A DNA stretch of 64,000 nt, from positions 11,265-75,264 of the forward strand of contig CAKUXX010000010.1 of the NCBI GenBank assembly GCA_934702355.1. Reading direction: 5' to 3'. This stretch comes from an uncultured Methanomassiliicoccales archaeon. Its GTDB lineage: Archaea; Thermoplasmatota; Thermoplasmata; Methanomassiliicoccales; Methanomethylophilaceae. Shown here in pieces: positions 49,577-58,190 of this stretch; position 1 is the stretch's first letter; every line of letters starts with the position of its first letter. Below the pieces are notes generated by a model. It had not been told where the DNA came from and did not search any database. It was given only the letters and a program-made list of their open reading frames with translations. Position numbers and translations under genes: made by a program.

Positions 49577-50764
49577 TCAGCGGGAACCATTCTCCGTGTT
49601 CAGCAGCCAGTCGATGACATTTACGACCATCACGCCCTCATCGTTCCCGAGACCGAACCTGTCCAATGTCAGAACTGTTTTCCTGTAATTGTCCGAGATG
49701 GATTTCAGAGGTCTGATCTCTCTGGTGTATGTGCTGTCAGCCATCACGGTCTTCGACACCTGATAATATTCGATCTCATCCCCTCTGACTGCGGTGAAAT
49801 CCACTTCCTGGTCACGGAAACTGCCGACGAAAACCCTGTAGCCTCTGCGGAGCAGTTCGAAGTACACAACATTCTCCAGAGGTGCGCTTATGTCGATCAA
49901 TTCGTTGGCATTCATGAGGATGTTCCTCATCCCGAGGTCGGTGGCGTAGTATTTGCCTTTGGACGAGGATATCTTCCTGCCGACGATATCATATCTGTCC
50001 GCATGATAGAACAGATGGGCCTCGAGGATGATCTCCAGGTATTTGCGTATAGTATCGTTGGAGATGTCCAATTCGGCGGACATCCTTTCCGCATTGGTGA
50101 TGTTCCCGATGTTCGAATAAAGGAATCTGCAGATGGAGTTGAGTCTGTCTGATCTTCCGGATGTGCGTGACAGGACATCTTTCATCATCACGGTGTTGTA
50201 AATGCCCTCTGATTGGGCACGGCATACCCTGTAGCCCCTGTCGGGCTCGATCGAGGGGAGCGGCCCATAGCGCATATAACGGACGAAACCCTCATTCGGA
50301 TTCCCTCCGTTCATCTCCATGAACTCTTTGAAAGACAATGGAAGGGTCTCCACTTCCATGTACCTTCCCGAGAGCTTGGTGGACAGTTCGGAGGACAGCA
50401 TCTTGGAGTTGGATCCCGTGATGTATATGTCGCAGTCCCTGCGGGCGATCAGCATAGCGATCACCAATTCCCATCCGTCTACATCCTGTATCTCATCGAT
50501 CAGTATGTAGTGGATGCCTTCGCGTTCCAAACAAGGCCGCAGCATGCCCTTCAGTTCTTCTGCGGTCGTGATCTTTCCCAGAAGGTCCAGGTCTATGTAG
50601 CAGATGGATCCCTCTGAAATCCCTGTTGAGCGCAGATAGTCCAGATGCTGAAGCATGACGGTGGTCTTTCCCGTCCTGCGCATACCTGTGATGACCTTCA
50701 CAAGGTCTGTCTTGTCAGAGGAATACTTCAGGATCTGCAGATAGTCATGCCTCTTTATCTCCAT
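49577..50764 (-). CDS. AAA_14/DUF4143 ATPase (copy 3 of 3)
   Basis: A 395-residue ATPase close in motif pattern to copy 1: Walker A ITGMRRTGKTT, Walker B YILIDEIQDVDGWE, the shared YITGSNSKMLSSELSTKLSGR, then DUF4143 with ICRFLYSNIGNITN, KYYATDLGMRNIL, ENVVYFELLRRGYRVFVG and the nuclease-like QEVDFTAVRGDEIEYYQV. ATG 50764 follows the minus-strand TATA CTTATATTG (50788-50796), so the message is leaderless. Next to tRNA-Ser and with private repeats at its start, like copy 1. Confidence 0.87.
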   Translation of the reverse strand: MEIKRHDYLQILKYSSDKTDLVKVITGMRRTGKTTVMLQHLDYLRSTGISEGSICYIDLDLLGKITTAEELKGMLRPCLEREGIHYILIDEIQDVDGWELVIAMLIARRDCDIYITGSNSKMLSSELSTKLSGRYMEVETLPLSFKEFMEMNGGNPNEGFVRYMRYGPLPSIEPDRGYRVCRAQSEGIYNTVMMKDVLSRTSGRSDRLNSICRFLYSNIGNITNAERMSAELDISNDTIRKYLEIILEAHLFYHADRYDIVGRKISSSKGKYYATDLGMRNILMNANELIDISAPLENVVYFELLRRGYRVFVGSFRDQEVDFTAVRGDEIEYYQVSKTVMADSTYTREIRPLKSISDNYRKTVLTLDRFGLGNDEGVMVVNVIDWLLNTENGSR

Positions 50765-50767
50765 ATT

Positions 50768-50818
50768 TTTAGTGATTGATTGGAACAATATAAGTTTTCA
50801 CTAAAAGTTTAGTGAAAA
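50768..50818 (-). repeat. operator-like repeats upstream of ATPase copy 3
   Basis: TTTAGTGA occurs at 50768-50775 and 50808-50815, exactly 40 bases apart. The distal copy forms the inverted repeat TTTTCACTAAA/TTTAGTGAAAA (50795-50805 and 50808-50818). The ATPase TATA box is between them. Same geometry as copy 1. Confidence 0.7.
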
Positions 50819-50946
50819 TCGACATCATGATTCATCCGTCTTGGACTAACGTCCCTTCCTTCGAGGTGTAGGAAACATCGGTTTCGACTCAGGCGACAGC
50901 GATATGACGGGTCGGAACATCTGGATGTGTACGTCCCCGGTGAACG

Positions 50947-50956
50947 TTTTTATTAA
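50947..50956 (+). promoter_or_regulatory. TATA box of proAB
   Basis: TTTTTATTAA, about 25 bases before ATG 50977, so the proAB message is leaderless. Confidence 0.6.
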
Positions 50957-50969
50957 GATTACGTAATCT
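50956..50969 (+). promoter_or_regulatory. 14-bp perfect palindrome in the proA promoter
   Basis: AGATTACGTAATCT, self-complementary, starting at the last base of the TATA box and ending just before the predicted transcript start. A likely repressor operator for proline genes. Confidence 0.5.
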
Positions 50970-50976
50970 CGGTTCA

Positions 50977-52308
50977 ATGTCCGCATCCGATGTCGTTTCA
51001 GGGATTCAGAAGGCCAAAGTCGCTTCCGTCGAGTTATCGACGATACCGTCGGACGTCAAGAACGATGCCCTGAGGGCCATGATCTCATCGCTGGATGACA
51101 ACAGGCTGGCCATTTTGGATGCTAACGCCAAGGACCTGGAGCAGGCCTCGGCGATGCTGGATGCAGGCGAGATTTCCGAATCGATGTTCAAGAGGCTCAA
51201 GATCGACGATTCCAAGATCGACGGCATGCTCGACGGGATCAGGGATCTTCTGAGCCTGCCCGACCCGGTAGGGGAGGTAATGTCCTCGTTGGATCTGGAT
51301 GACGGTCTGACGCTGTATCAGATACGCTGCCCCATAGGTCTTCTGGGAATGATCTTCGAATCAAGGCCCGATGTGGTCCCCCAGATCATGTCACTGTGTC
51401 TCAAATCGGGGAATGCCGTGGCATTTAAAGGCGGAAGGGAGGCATCGGAGTCCATACGCACGCTGTTCGGACTCCTCAGGGACGCCGCAGTCGCTTCCGG
51501 GATACCCGGAGATGCATTCGTGCTTCTCGAGACAAGGTCCGATATCAATGCCATATTGGAATTGGACAGATACATCGATCTTCTCATCCCGCGCGGGTCC
51601 AACGAGTTCGTCAGGTACATCCAGGACAACACAAGGATCCCGGTCCTCGGACACGCGGCGGGAATATGTCATGTCTATGTGGACGACCGTGCCGATCTGG
51701 ACATGGCGATATCGGTCGCATCTGATTCCAAGGTGCAGTATCCTGCCGTATGCAATGCGGCGGAGACGATCCTTGTCTCGTCCGCCGTGGCGGATGAATT
51801 CATCCCCCGTATGGTCTCGGAATACACGGCCCTCGGCGTGGAGATCCGCGGAGACGAGAGGACGATGGGACTCGCGAAAGGAGTCGTTCCTGCGACCGAA
51901 TCCGATTGGGACACCGAGTACGGGGATCTGATAGTCTCGATGAAGGTCGTGGATTCCATGCAGGAGGCCATCGATTTCATCAACAGGCACGGTTCCCATC
52001 ACACCGATGCGATCATCACATCCGATATCCATCGTGCCGCCGTGTTCAGCCGTGCAGTGGATTCCGCCGACGTGTTCGTCAACGCATCCACCAGGTTCGC
52101 GGACGGCTACAGGTTCGGCAAAGGCGCAGAGGTGGGCATAAGCACGAACAAGATCCATGCGCGCGGACCGGTCGGGATGGAGGGTCTGATGATCTACAAG
52201 TACGTCCTGGTCGGAAACGGGCAGGTGGTGAAGGACTACGTCGGGCCCGGATGCAGGAAGTTCAAGCACACCCCGTCGGAAGTCGATTATCCGTACAGAG
52301 GTGCATGA
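50977..52308 (+). CDS. proA: gamma-glutamyl phosphate reductase
   Basis: Second enzyme of proline synthesis: reduces gamma-glutamyl phosphate to glutamate semialdehyde with NADPH. 443 residues of the aldehyde dehydrogenase fold, with LGMIFESRPDVVPQ, NAVAFKGGREASES, DLLIPRGSNEFVRYI, the catalytic cysteine in YPAVCNAAETILV, and the end VFVNASTRFADGYRFGKGAEVGISTNKIHARGPVGMEGL. Followed immediately by proB with its stop overlapping a GTG in frame with proB. Confidence 0.95.
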   Translation: MSASDVVSGIQKAKVASVELSTIPSDVKNDALRAMISSLDDNRLAILDANAKDLEQASAMLDAGEISESMFKRLKIDDSKIDGMLDGIRDLLSLPDPVGEVMSSLDLDDGLTLYQIRCPIGLLGMIFESRPDVVPQIMSLCLKSGNAVAFKGGREASESIRTLFGLLRDAAVASGIPGDAFVLLETRSDINAILELDRYIDLLIPRGSNEFVRYIQDNTRIPVLGHAAGICHVYVDDRADLDMAISVASDSKVQYPAVCNAAETILVSSAVADEFIPRMVSEYTALGVEIRGDERTMGLAKGVVPATESDWDTEYGDLIVSMKVVDSMQEAIDFINRHGSHHTDAIITSDIHRAAVFSRAVDSADVFVNASTRFADGYRFGKGAEVGISTNKIHARGPVGMEGLMIYKYVLVGNGQVVKDYVGPGCRKFKHTPSEVDYPYRGA

Positions 52309-52309
52309 G

Positions 52310-53431
52310 ATGTCCGAACCCGTGGACAGGGCATTAATTCTCCGCGATGTGAGTCGCGTGGTCGTGAAGATCGGTTCATCATCGATTATGAGGAACGGTT
52401 CCAAGGTGTCCCGCGACTTCATGGACTCCGTCGCCGAACAGGTCAGAAGTCTGAGGGACGACGGGATCGAGGTTCTGCTGGTGTCATCAGGTGCGATCCC
52501 GTTGGGTCTGAAGAGCATGGGCGTTGTGCCGAAGCCGCACGAGATGCCCATCCGTCAGGCTGCGGCCTCTGTCGGTCAGGGGATCCTGATGAAAGAATGG
52601 GGCGAGTGCTTCCAGAGGTACGGCCTCTTGGTCGGGCAGATCCTCATGACAATGGACACCTATTCGGACAGGGAGAGCGCTCTGAATCTCCATAACACCG
52701 TGATGTCCATGCTGGAGCACGGGGTCGTGCCGATCTTCAACGAGAATGATGCGATACGCACGCAGGAGATCAGGTTCGGTGACAACGACACGCTTTCCGC
52801 CATAGTGGCAAGCAGGACCGATGCGGACCTTCTCATCATCCTGTCGGATGTCGAAGGTCTCTATGACGACAACCCCAACAAGAATCCTGATGCCTAGCTC
52901 ATCCCGTTGGTCACGGACCTCGAGTCGGTCGAAGGTGTCGCAGGGGATGCCGGCACGACCATGGGCACCGGCGGCATGAAGACCAAGCTGAAGGCCGCTT
53001 ACATATGCAGGGATGCGGGGTGCAACATGGTCATCGCGCACAACGCGGCCGAATCAGCCATCTGCAGGGCCGTCAAGGGGAACGACATAGGTACGCTGTT
53101 CCTCACAGGCACGGAGATATCCAAAAAGCGCAGGTGGATAAAATCAGCCCACCCTTCGGGAAGGATAACGATCGATGCAGGCGCCGAAAAGGCTGTCGTG
53201 GCGCACAGGTCCCTTCTTCCTATAGGTATAAGGGACGTTCACGGAACGTTCGAGAAGGGGGATGTCGTGGAGGTCGTCTGCAATGACAGGGTCGTGGCCA
53301 AAGGCATTGTGAGCTACGGATCCGAGGACCTCAGGGCGATCGCAGGCCGTCACAGCACCGAGATAGAGAGCATCCTCGGACACAGGTCGCACGACGATGC
53401 GATAATCTCTGAGAACATAGCGCTTCTGTGA
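52310..53431 (+). CDS. proB: glutamate 5-kinase with in-frame UAG codon (probable pyrrolysine)
   Basis: First enzyme of proline synthesis, phosphorylating glutamate. A kinase domain (VVVKIGSSSIMRNGSK, VLLVSSGAIPLGL, FNENDAIRTQEIRFGDNDTLSAIVA, LLIILSDVEGLYDDNPNKNPDA) runs to TAG 52895-52897 (codon 196). It continues in the same frame with LIPLVTDLESVEGVAGDAGTTMGTGGMKTKLKAA, then a C-terminal PUA domain from about residue 285. Homologues read D/N-P-x-A-(K/R/E)-L-I-P here, so the UAG sits in place of a single charged residue with no frameshift. ATG 52310 or GTG 52301 starts it. Full length is 373 residues if UAG is read through. The alternative, a true stop, would leave a 195-residue truncated kinase. 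Confidence 0.85.
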
Positions 53432-53435
53432 TCTT

Positions 53436-53451
53436 CTCTGCTCCGGCAGAG
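53436..53451 (+). terminator. terminator of proAB
   Basis: CTCTGC-TCCG-GCAGAG four bases beyond the proB stop. Confidence 0.5.
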
Positions 53452-53496
53452 TTTCAATGCATTTACAAAAATAAAACAAGAAATGGTTTCAATGAA

Positions 53497-53511
53497 GGGG
53501 GACGAGCCCCC
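53497..53511 (-). terminator. hairpin after the small membrane protein gene
   Basis: GGGGG/CCCCC stem with a five-base loop, nine bases beyond the stop at 53520; ends the symporter unit on the minus strand. Confidence 0.5.
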
Positions 53512-53519
53512 TCCATTGT

Positions 53520-53720
53520 TCAGAATTTTCCGACCTTGTTGCCGTATTTCTCATCCTGGAGCTTCTCAAAGATATGATAAGCTATGGAGAGCACGACCAA
53601 TCCTATCAGGATGAGGACGAGCAGTACTGTGTTCTTCCCATTGTCGAAGCAGTATCCGCTGCCGACCCCTATGATCGCCGCGATGGCAAGAAGTATCGAG
53701 AAGATCGTATTTCTGTCCAT
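53520..53720 (-). CDS. small two-helix membrane protein behind the symporter
   Basis: A 66-residue protein with two membrane helices (about 5-24 and 34-53) and a short basic end KLQDEKYGNKVGKF. No recognised family. ATG 53720 lies two bases beyond the stop of the AGCS symporter gene, so it is almost certainly co-translated with it and may be an accessory subunit. Confidence 0.6.
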   Translation of the reverse strand: MDRNTIFSILLAIAAIIGVGSGYCFDNGKNTVLLVLILIGLVVLSIAYHIFEKLQDEKYGNKVGKF

Positions 53721-53722
53721 AT

Positions 53723-55153
53723 TCAATCCTCCCATTCTGTGATTCCGCTCGAGTCAGAGAGGACGCTCTTGTGGAAGATCGGTTCTTCCACACCCTCTCT
53801 CTTCTGCTTCCTGTAATCTGCATAGGCTTCCAAGACCTGTCTGCTGAGAAGCAGGACGATGATCATGTTGACTATTCCCATCAGAGCCATGAACGTATCA
53901 CTCACCGAGTCGACAGCGGAGACATCCGCGGTGGTGGCTGCGATGAATGCGACGATGATGACCAGGATCTTCACTCCGAAGATTACCTTGGGGTTGTCGT
54001 TGATGAATCTGGCGTTGGCCTCGGACATGGTGTAGTATCCGACAAGGCTGGTGAATGCGAACACGAACATGAAGAGCGCGATGATGTAGTTGGCAGCGAC
54101 TCCGAATGCGGTACTCGAGATAACGTCCTGCACGAGCAGAGATCCTTTATCCCCGAAGGCGAGGATGGAGGAGTAGTCTCCGTAGGACAGGATGACCAGG
54201 GCTGTGAATGTACACACGACAAGTGTGTCTACAAGGACTCCGAAAGACTGGATGAGTCCCTGCTTGACGGGGTGCTTGACGTTCGCAGTGGCTGCGATGT
54301 TGGCAACGGAACCGAGACCGGCTTCGTTGGAGAACACTCCTCTCTTCAGACCGTTGACGATGACTGTTCCGATTCCTCCGGCTATGAGGCTCTCGGGGCT
54401 GAACGCATTGCTGATGATCATTCCGATGGCCTTGGGGACTCCCTCGATGTTCATGCAGATGGCAAGGATTGCGAAGATGATCCAGGCAAGGGCCATGATG
54501 GGAACGATCTTGGCAGAGAACTTCGCGATGGTCTTCAGACCCCTGAAGATGATCAGGGCGGCGATGATCGCGATGATGGCGGCGAAAATGTAGTAGTTGT
54601 TTTCGAATTCGAATGCACCGCAAAGTGCGTTGGATGCGTTACAGGCCTGAACAGCCACGAATCCGATACCGAATGTGAGGATGAGAAGAACTGCGGCAAG
54701 GATTCCGAGCTTCCTGTTCTTCAGTCCTTTGGTTGCGTAGTATGCAGGGCCACCGAAGAAGTGTCCGTCGGATTTCTTCTCTTTGTAGATCTGAGCGAGG
54801 GTGGATTCCATGAAGCTGCTCGCCGATCCGATGATGGCGAAGATCCACATCCAGAATACCGCACCGGGTCCGCCCATGACGATGGCGGTGGCCACTCCGG
54901 CGATGTTTCCAACGCCGATACGTGCGCCCATTCCGATGCAGAACGCTTCGAATGATGATACATGCTTGGTCTGGCTTCCCTCTTTGACTCCCGAGAACGA
55001 GAGCGAGGAGGTCTCTTTGATCTTGGTGATCTGGAGACCTTTGAGCCTCACTGTGAAGACGAGGCCGAGTCCGATGAGGAAGACGAAGGCGATGCCCCAG
55101 AAATATGAGTTGACATGGCCTACGCCGTCCATCACTGAATCAAGTAATGACAT
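53723..55153 (-). CDS. AGCS family sodium:alanine/glycine symporter
   Basis: A 476-residue multi-pass transporter (about 10-11 membrane helices) of the alanine or glycine:cation symporter family. Signatures: FEAFCIGMGARIGVGNIAGVATAIVMGGPGAVFWMW, FGGPAYYATKGLKNR, NAFSPESLIAGGIGTVIVNGLKRGVFSNEAGLGSVANIAATA and QGLIQSFGVLVDTLVVCT. Imports small neutral amino acids with Na+ or H+. ATG 55153 follows GGGAGC; an upstream codon at 55186 lies in the leader. A small membrane protein follows. About 430 bases upstream have no gene. Confidence 0.92.
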   Translation of the reverse strand: MSLLDSVMDGVGHVNSYFWGIAFVFLIGLGLVFTVRLKGLQITKIKETSSLSFSGVKEGSQTKHVSSFEAFCIGMGARIGVGNIAGVATAIVMGGPGAVFWMWIFAIIGSASSFMESTLAQIYKEKKSDGHFFGGPAYYATKGLKNRKLGILAAVLLILTFGIGFVAVQACNASNALCGAFEFENNYYIFAAIIAIIAALIIFRGLKTIAKFSAKIVPIMALAWIIFAILAICMNIEGVPKAIGMIISNAFSPESLIAGGIGTVIVNGLKRGVFSNEAGLGSVANIAATANVKHPVKQGLIQSFGVLVDTLVVCTFTALVILSYGDYSSILAFGDKGSLLVQDVISSTAFGVAANYIIALFMFVFAFTSLVGYYTMSEANARFINDNPKVIFGVKILVIIVAFIAATTADVSAVDSVSDTFMALMGIVNMIIVLLLSRQVLEAYADYRKQKREGVEEPIFHKSVLSDSSGITEWED

Positions 55154-55249
55154 TATTATTTGCTCCCTTGTGCAGGGACCAGTCATCGACTGTGACCCAG
55201 CGCGTTGGATGGGGGTGTCGCACGCTGTACCTCATAATTAATACTTTTG

Positions 55250-55579
55250 CAGGAAAAAAAGTTCTATTTTAGACATGGCATCGACATATGTCTATATTAA
55301 AATAATATTACTAGATAAATAGTCATAATCAATAAAATTATTCATATATATGTTGCCACAATCGTGACACATGCTAGCACGGTGTACGCTTGGACAAACT
55401 GTATATATCAATTCATGGAGCAATCGACAGTAAATGACCAGTCACATCAGTTCTGGAGGTCTCGAGAGTATCTGATGTTCCACGTTGATTGATATGTCAC
55501 AATCCGGGAATCCGCGATCAACAACTTGCGTCAAAAAGTCGATACGGGTGTCCGAAACAGATAATTTGGGAAAAGCTGG
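55250..55579. other. AT-rich intergenic region without a gene
   Basis: Between the symporter promoter and tRNA-Val. The part at 55290-55350 is strongly AT-rich (AATAATATTACTAG and TTCATATATATG), the rest ordinary. No frame with protein-like content, no long hairpin and no repeat array was seen. May hold the promoters and a leader for the symporter. Confidence 0.4.
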
Positions 55580-55652
55580 TGGGCCCGGCCGGATTTGAAC
55601 CGGCGACCTCCGCCATGTCAAGGCGACGTCATAACCCCTAGACCACGAGCCC
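55580..55652 (-). tRNA. tRNA-Val(GAC)
   Basis: Minus-strand cloverleaf with acceptor GGGCTCG/CGGGCCC (one wobble), anticodon loop TTGACAT (anticodon GAC) on a GTCGCC/GGCGG-type stem, T-arm CGGTTCAAATCCG, discriminator A. The GGGCTCGTGGTCTAG start is typical of archaeal tRNA-Val. Confidence 0.9.
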
Positions 55653-55804
55653 AGCATACCTCCTGATATCCTCCTTATTCTTATATCTTTTGGCTGGGAC
55701 TTTTTTCTGACCATCCTGATGGCACCATCGACGATCTTTCATCTGGTTCGATTTCAATCGGGAATCAATGCATGCGTGCACCATTGCGACGGTCTGCGCA
55801 TTTT

Positions 55805-55812
55805 CTTATAAG
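55805..55812 (+). promoter_or_regulatory. TATA box of kae1
   Basis: CTTATAAG, about 55 bases before ATG 55865. Confidence 0.5.
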
Positions 55813-55864
55813 TTGGATTCAATGCATCCCCGTCGCTTTTTGACATACGGAAGAATGTGATTCG

Positions 55865-56848
55865 ATGTTGACATTGGGGATCGAAGGGACCGCACACACC
55901 CTCGGAGTGGGGATCGTGGATGAGGAATGCAATGTCCTCGCGAACGAGTTGGACATGTTCCGCCCGAAGGAGGGCGGATTGCACCCCAGAGAGGTCGCCA
56001 ACCATCATTCCGACATGGTAGCGGAGATCATGGGAAGGGCGATGGAGGTCGCAGGCGTATCGCCTCAGGACATCGATGTCGTCTCATTCTCCATGGGTCC
56101 CGGACTCGGGCCCTGTCTCCGTGTGGCGGGGACCGCCGCAAGGGCGTTCGCCTGTTCCCTCGGCATCCCAATCGTCGGTGTGAACCATTGCATCGCGCAC
56201 ATCGAGATAGGGCGCGCATTGACAGGTTGCACCGATCCCGCATTGCTGTATGCATCCGGGGGGAACACGCAGGTCATCGCCTTCGCCGAAGGTCGCTACA
56301 GGATATTCGGCGAGACTCAGGACATCGGAATCGGGAACATGCTGGACAAGCTGGGCAGAGAGCTCGGTATGGGATTCTATGCAGGGCCTGTTTTCGAGAA
56401 GCTTGCGAAGGAGGGTGACCGCTACTACGAGCTACCATATTCCGTCAAGGGGATGGACGTCTCCTTCTCCGGACTGATGACAGCTGCCGTCGCACTCAGA
56501 AAGAAGGGCGTTCCGCTCGAGGATATCGCATTGTCCGTTCAGGAGACTGCTTTCGCTATGCTCACGGAGGTCACCGAGCGTGCCATGGCGCACATCGGAA
56601 AGGACGAGGTGCTCCTCGGAGGCGGAGTCGCTCAGAATGCCCGTCTGAGGGACATGGTCGCCGAGATGGCCCATGCCAGGGGCGCCGAGATGTTCGTCCC
56701 TGACCGCAGGTTCTGCATGGACAATGGTGCCATGATAGCATGGCTGGGCGCCGAGATGTACTCGTCCGGAGTAAGGATGGAAATGGCGGACACGGAGGTC
56801 CGCCAGAGATTCAGAACCGACGAAGTGGACGTCACATGGAGGAGCTGA
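55865..56848 (+). CDS. kae1: tRNA N6-adenosine threonylcarbamoyltransferase Kae1
   Basis: Catalytic subunit of the KEOPS complex that makes t6A37 in ANN-decoding tRNAs. 327 residues: LGIEGTAHTLGVGIVD, LHPREVANHHSDM, the metal motif VNHCIAHIEIG (HxxxH), LYASGGNTQV, FGETQDIGIGNMLDKLGRELG and VLLGGGVAQNARL. In several archaea Kae1 is fused to the kinase Bud32; here it ends after the Kae1 domain and no bud32 is adjacent. Convergent with the DHH gene, overlapping by 17 bases. Confidence 0.95.
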   Translation: MLTLGIEGTAHTLGVGIVDEECNVLANELDMFRPKEGGLHPREVANHHSDMVAEIMGRAMEVAGVSPQDIDVVSFSMGPGLGPCLRVAGTAARAFACSLGIPIVGVNHCIAHIEIGRALTGCTDPALLYASGGNTQVIAFAEGRYRIFGETQDIGIGNMLDKLGRELGMGFYAGPVFEKLAKEGDRYYELPYSVKGMDVSFSGLMTAAVALRKKGVPLEDIALSVQETAFAMLTEVTERAMAHIGKDEVLLGGGVAQNARLRDMVAEMAHARGAEMFVPDRRFCMDNGAMIAWLGAEMYSSGVRMEMADTEVRQRFRTDEVDVTWRS

Positions 56849-58190
56849 GCTGCTCCCCGATGATGTTGTCCAATGTCGTAAGGAATTCCTGTACCTTGTC
56901 CACAGGTATCGATCCGCCGGCGGCGATCTTGTGACCTCCGCCCTGTCCTCCGACTGCCGAGCAGGCCTTTCCCATCGCAACGGCGAGGTCCACGCCTTTG
57001 TCGAGCTGTTCGAACATGCCTCTCGACGATATGTTCACAGGATCGTTGGACATGTTGATCCCGATGGTGGGTTTCGTGTGGTCCGCTATGGACTGCATGG
57101 AGATCCCGCACAGCATTCCGGTGAATCCGGAATCGGTGGAGTCGAACCACTGGATGTGCTTCATCTGATTCAATCCGGTGCTGTCGAGCTCGACCATGCT
57201 CTCGACGATCTGCTTGGCGGATTCCTTGTTCTGCTCCGCGCCTTCGTTGATGGCCTTCTCGTCGCCCATTCCGGCCGAGATGCCGACTCCGCCGATGCCC
57301 GCGCGGCCGCAGTTGTTGAGGACCGCCGAGAAATATTCGGCATCGAGGCCGTATCCCGTCAGGTAGTATCTGTCGCGGGCGATCTCGTTCATGGACGAGA
57401 GGCACACGCCCTGCTCCGTGAGCTTAATCGCTATCAGGGACGAGAGCTTCCTGCGCTGTTCATCGGTCAGGTCCCTGAAGGACGTGCCGTTCGACACTCC
57501 CGCATCCTTGAGCAGCTTGGCAACGCCTTCGACATTGCCGCTCACACCGCGGATGTACGGGTCGACGCAGAGATACAGTTCCGTCATGAGATCTCCCGAA
57601 GGGATCAGCGATCCCGGCGTCTTCTCGATGAAACCTCTCTTGATCCCCTCTTCGAGCAGGTAGACGTTCAGTCCGGACACGCCGTTGATGTGCTGCCTGT
57701 CTCCCGCTATCCCGGCGAAGGCCACCTGGACAAGGTCCCAGTTGCGCTCGTTCAGTGCGACGGCGAAGAGGAGGCACATCGTGGCCCCGCATCCGGACGT
57801 CATCCCGTCGATCCCGTAGAGGTGGGGGTTGGCGTAGCACGTCTTCTTGGCCTCGGGGACCACGGTCGTGTGGTGGTCGAGCACGATGATGTCCCTGTCC
57901 ATCTGATCGAACTGGTCGATGTAGTACGCTCCGAGATCGGATATGATGGTGCAGTCGGACTTCGTGTTCCTGATGACGTCCATGTTGTGGTCGTTGAGGG
58001 TTGTGAAAAGTGTGATTCTGAATTCCTTGCCTTCTCTGAGCAGGGCCTTCGCGATGATAGCCGCGGATGATACGCCGTCTGCGTCATAGTGCGAGAAAAC
58101 TTGGATGAAGTCATGGCTGCGGACAATCTCCGCAGCCTGAGAAAGAGTGGAAAGAAGTTTAGAAGGTACCTTGCCCTCCATGGGACTCAC
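56832..58190 (-). CDS. DHH/DHHA1 phosphoesterase (archaeal RecJ-like)
   Basis: A 452-residue protein of the archaeal RecJ-like exonuclease group, related to GINS-associated nuclease. DHH domain: FSHYDADGVSSAAIIAKAL (32-50), IISDLGAYY, IVLDHHTTVV and ASGCGAT-like GMTSGCGATMC; DHHA1 end: SAVGGQGGGHKIAAGGSIP. Mn-dependent single-strand nuclease activity is inferred. GTG 58190 overlaps the S15 stop (GTGA), with ATG 58181 as the alternative start. Co-transcribed with rps15, an arrangement seen in other archaea. Confidence 0.88.
   Translation of the reverse strand: MSPMEGKVPSKLLSTLSQAAEIVRSHDFIQVFSHYDADGVSSAAIIAKALLREGKEFRITLFTTLNDHNMDVIRNTKSDCTIISDLGAYYIDQFDQMDRDIIVLDHHTTVVPEAKKTCYANPHLYGIDGMTSGCGATMCLLFAVALNERNWDLVQVAFAGIAGDRQHINGVSGLNVYLLEEGIKRGFIEKTPGSLIPSGDLMTELYLCVDPYIRGVSGNVEGVAKLLKDAGVSNGTSFRDLTDEQRRKLSSLIAIKLTEQGVCLSSMNEIARDRYYLTGYGLDAEYFSAVLNNCGRAGIGGVGISAGMGDEKAINEGAEQNKESAKQIVESMVELDSTGLNQMKHIQWFDSTDSGFTGMLCGISMQSIADHTKPTIGINMSNDPVNISSRGMFEQLDKGVDLAVAMGKACSAVGGQGGGHKIAAGGSIPVDKVQEFLTTLDNIIGEQLSSSM

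Noticed and set aside
52310..52897. proB as a pseudogene or two separate genes
   Set aside because: No frameshift, the downstream part keeps perfect family motifs, and the only defect is one UAG in a genome segment that avoids UAG stops. A TTG at 52907 could start the second part, but it lacks a ribosome site.
55250..55579. AT-rich region as a replication origin
   Set aside because: No origin recognition boxes, no repeats and no orc1/cdc6 gene in the window.
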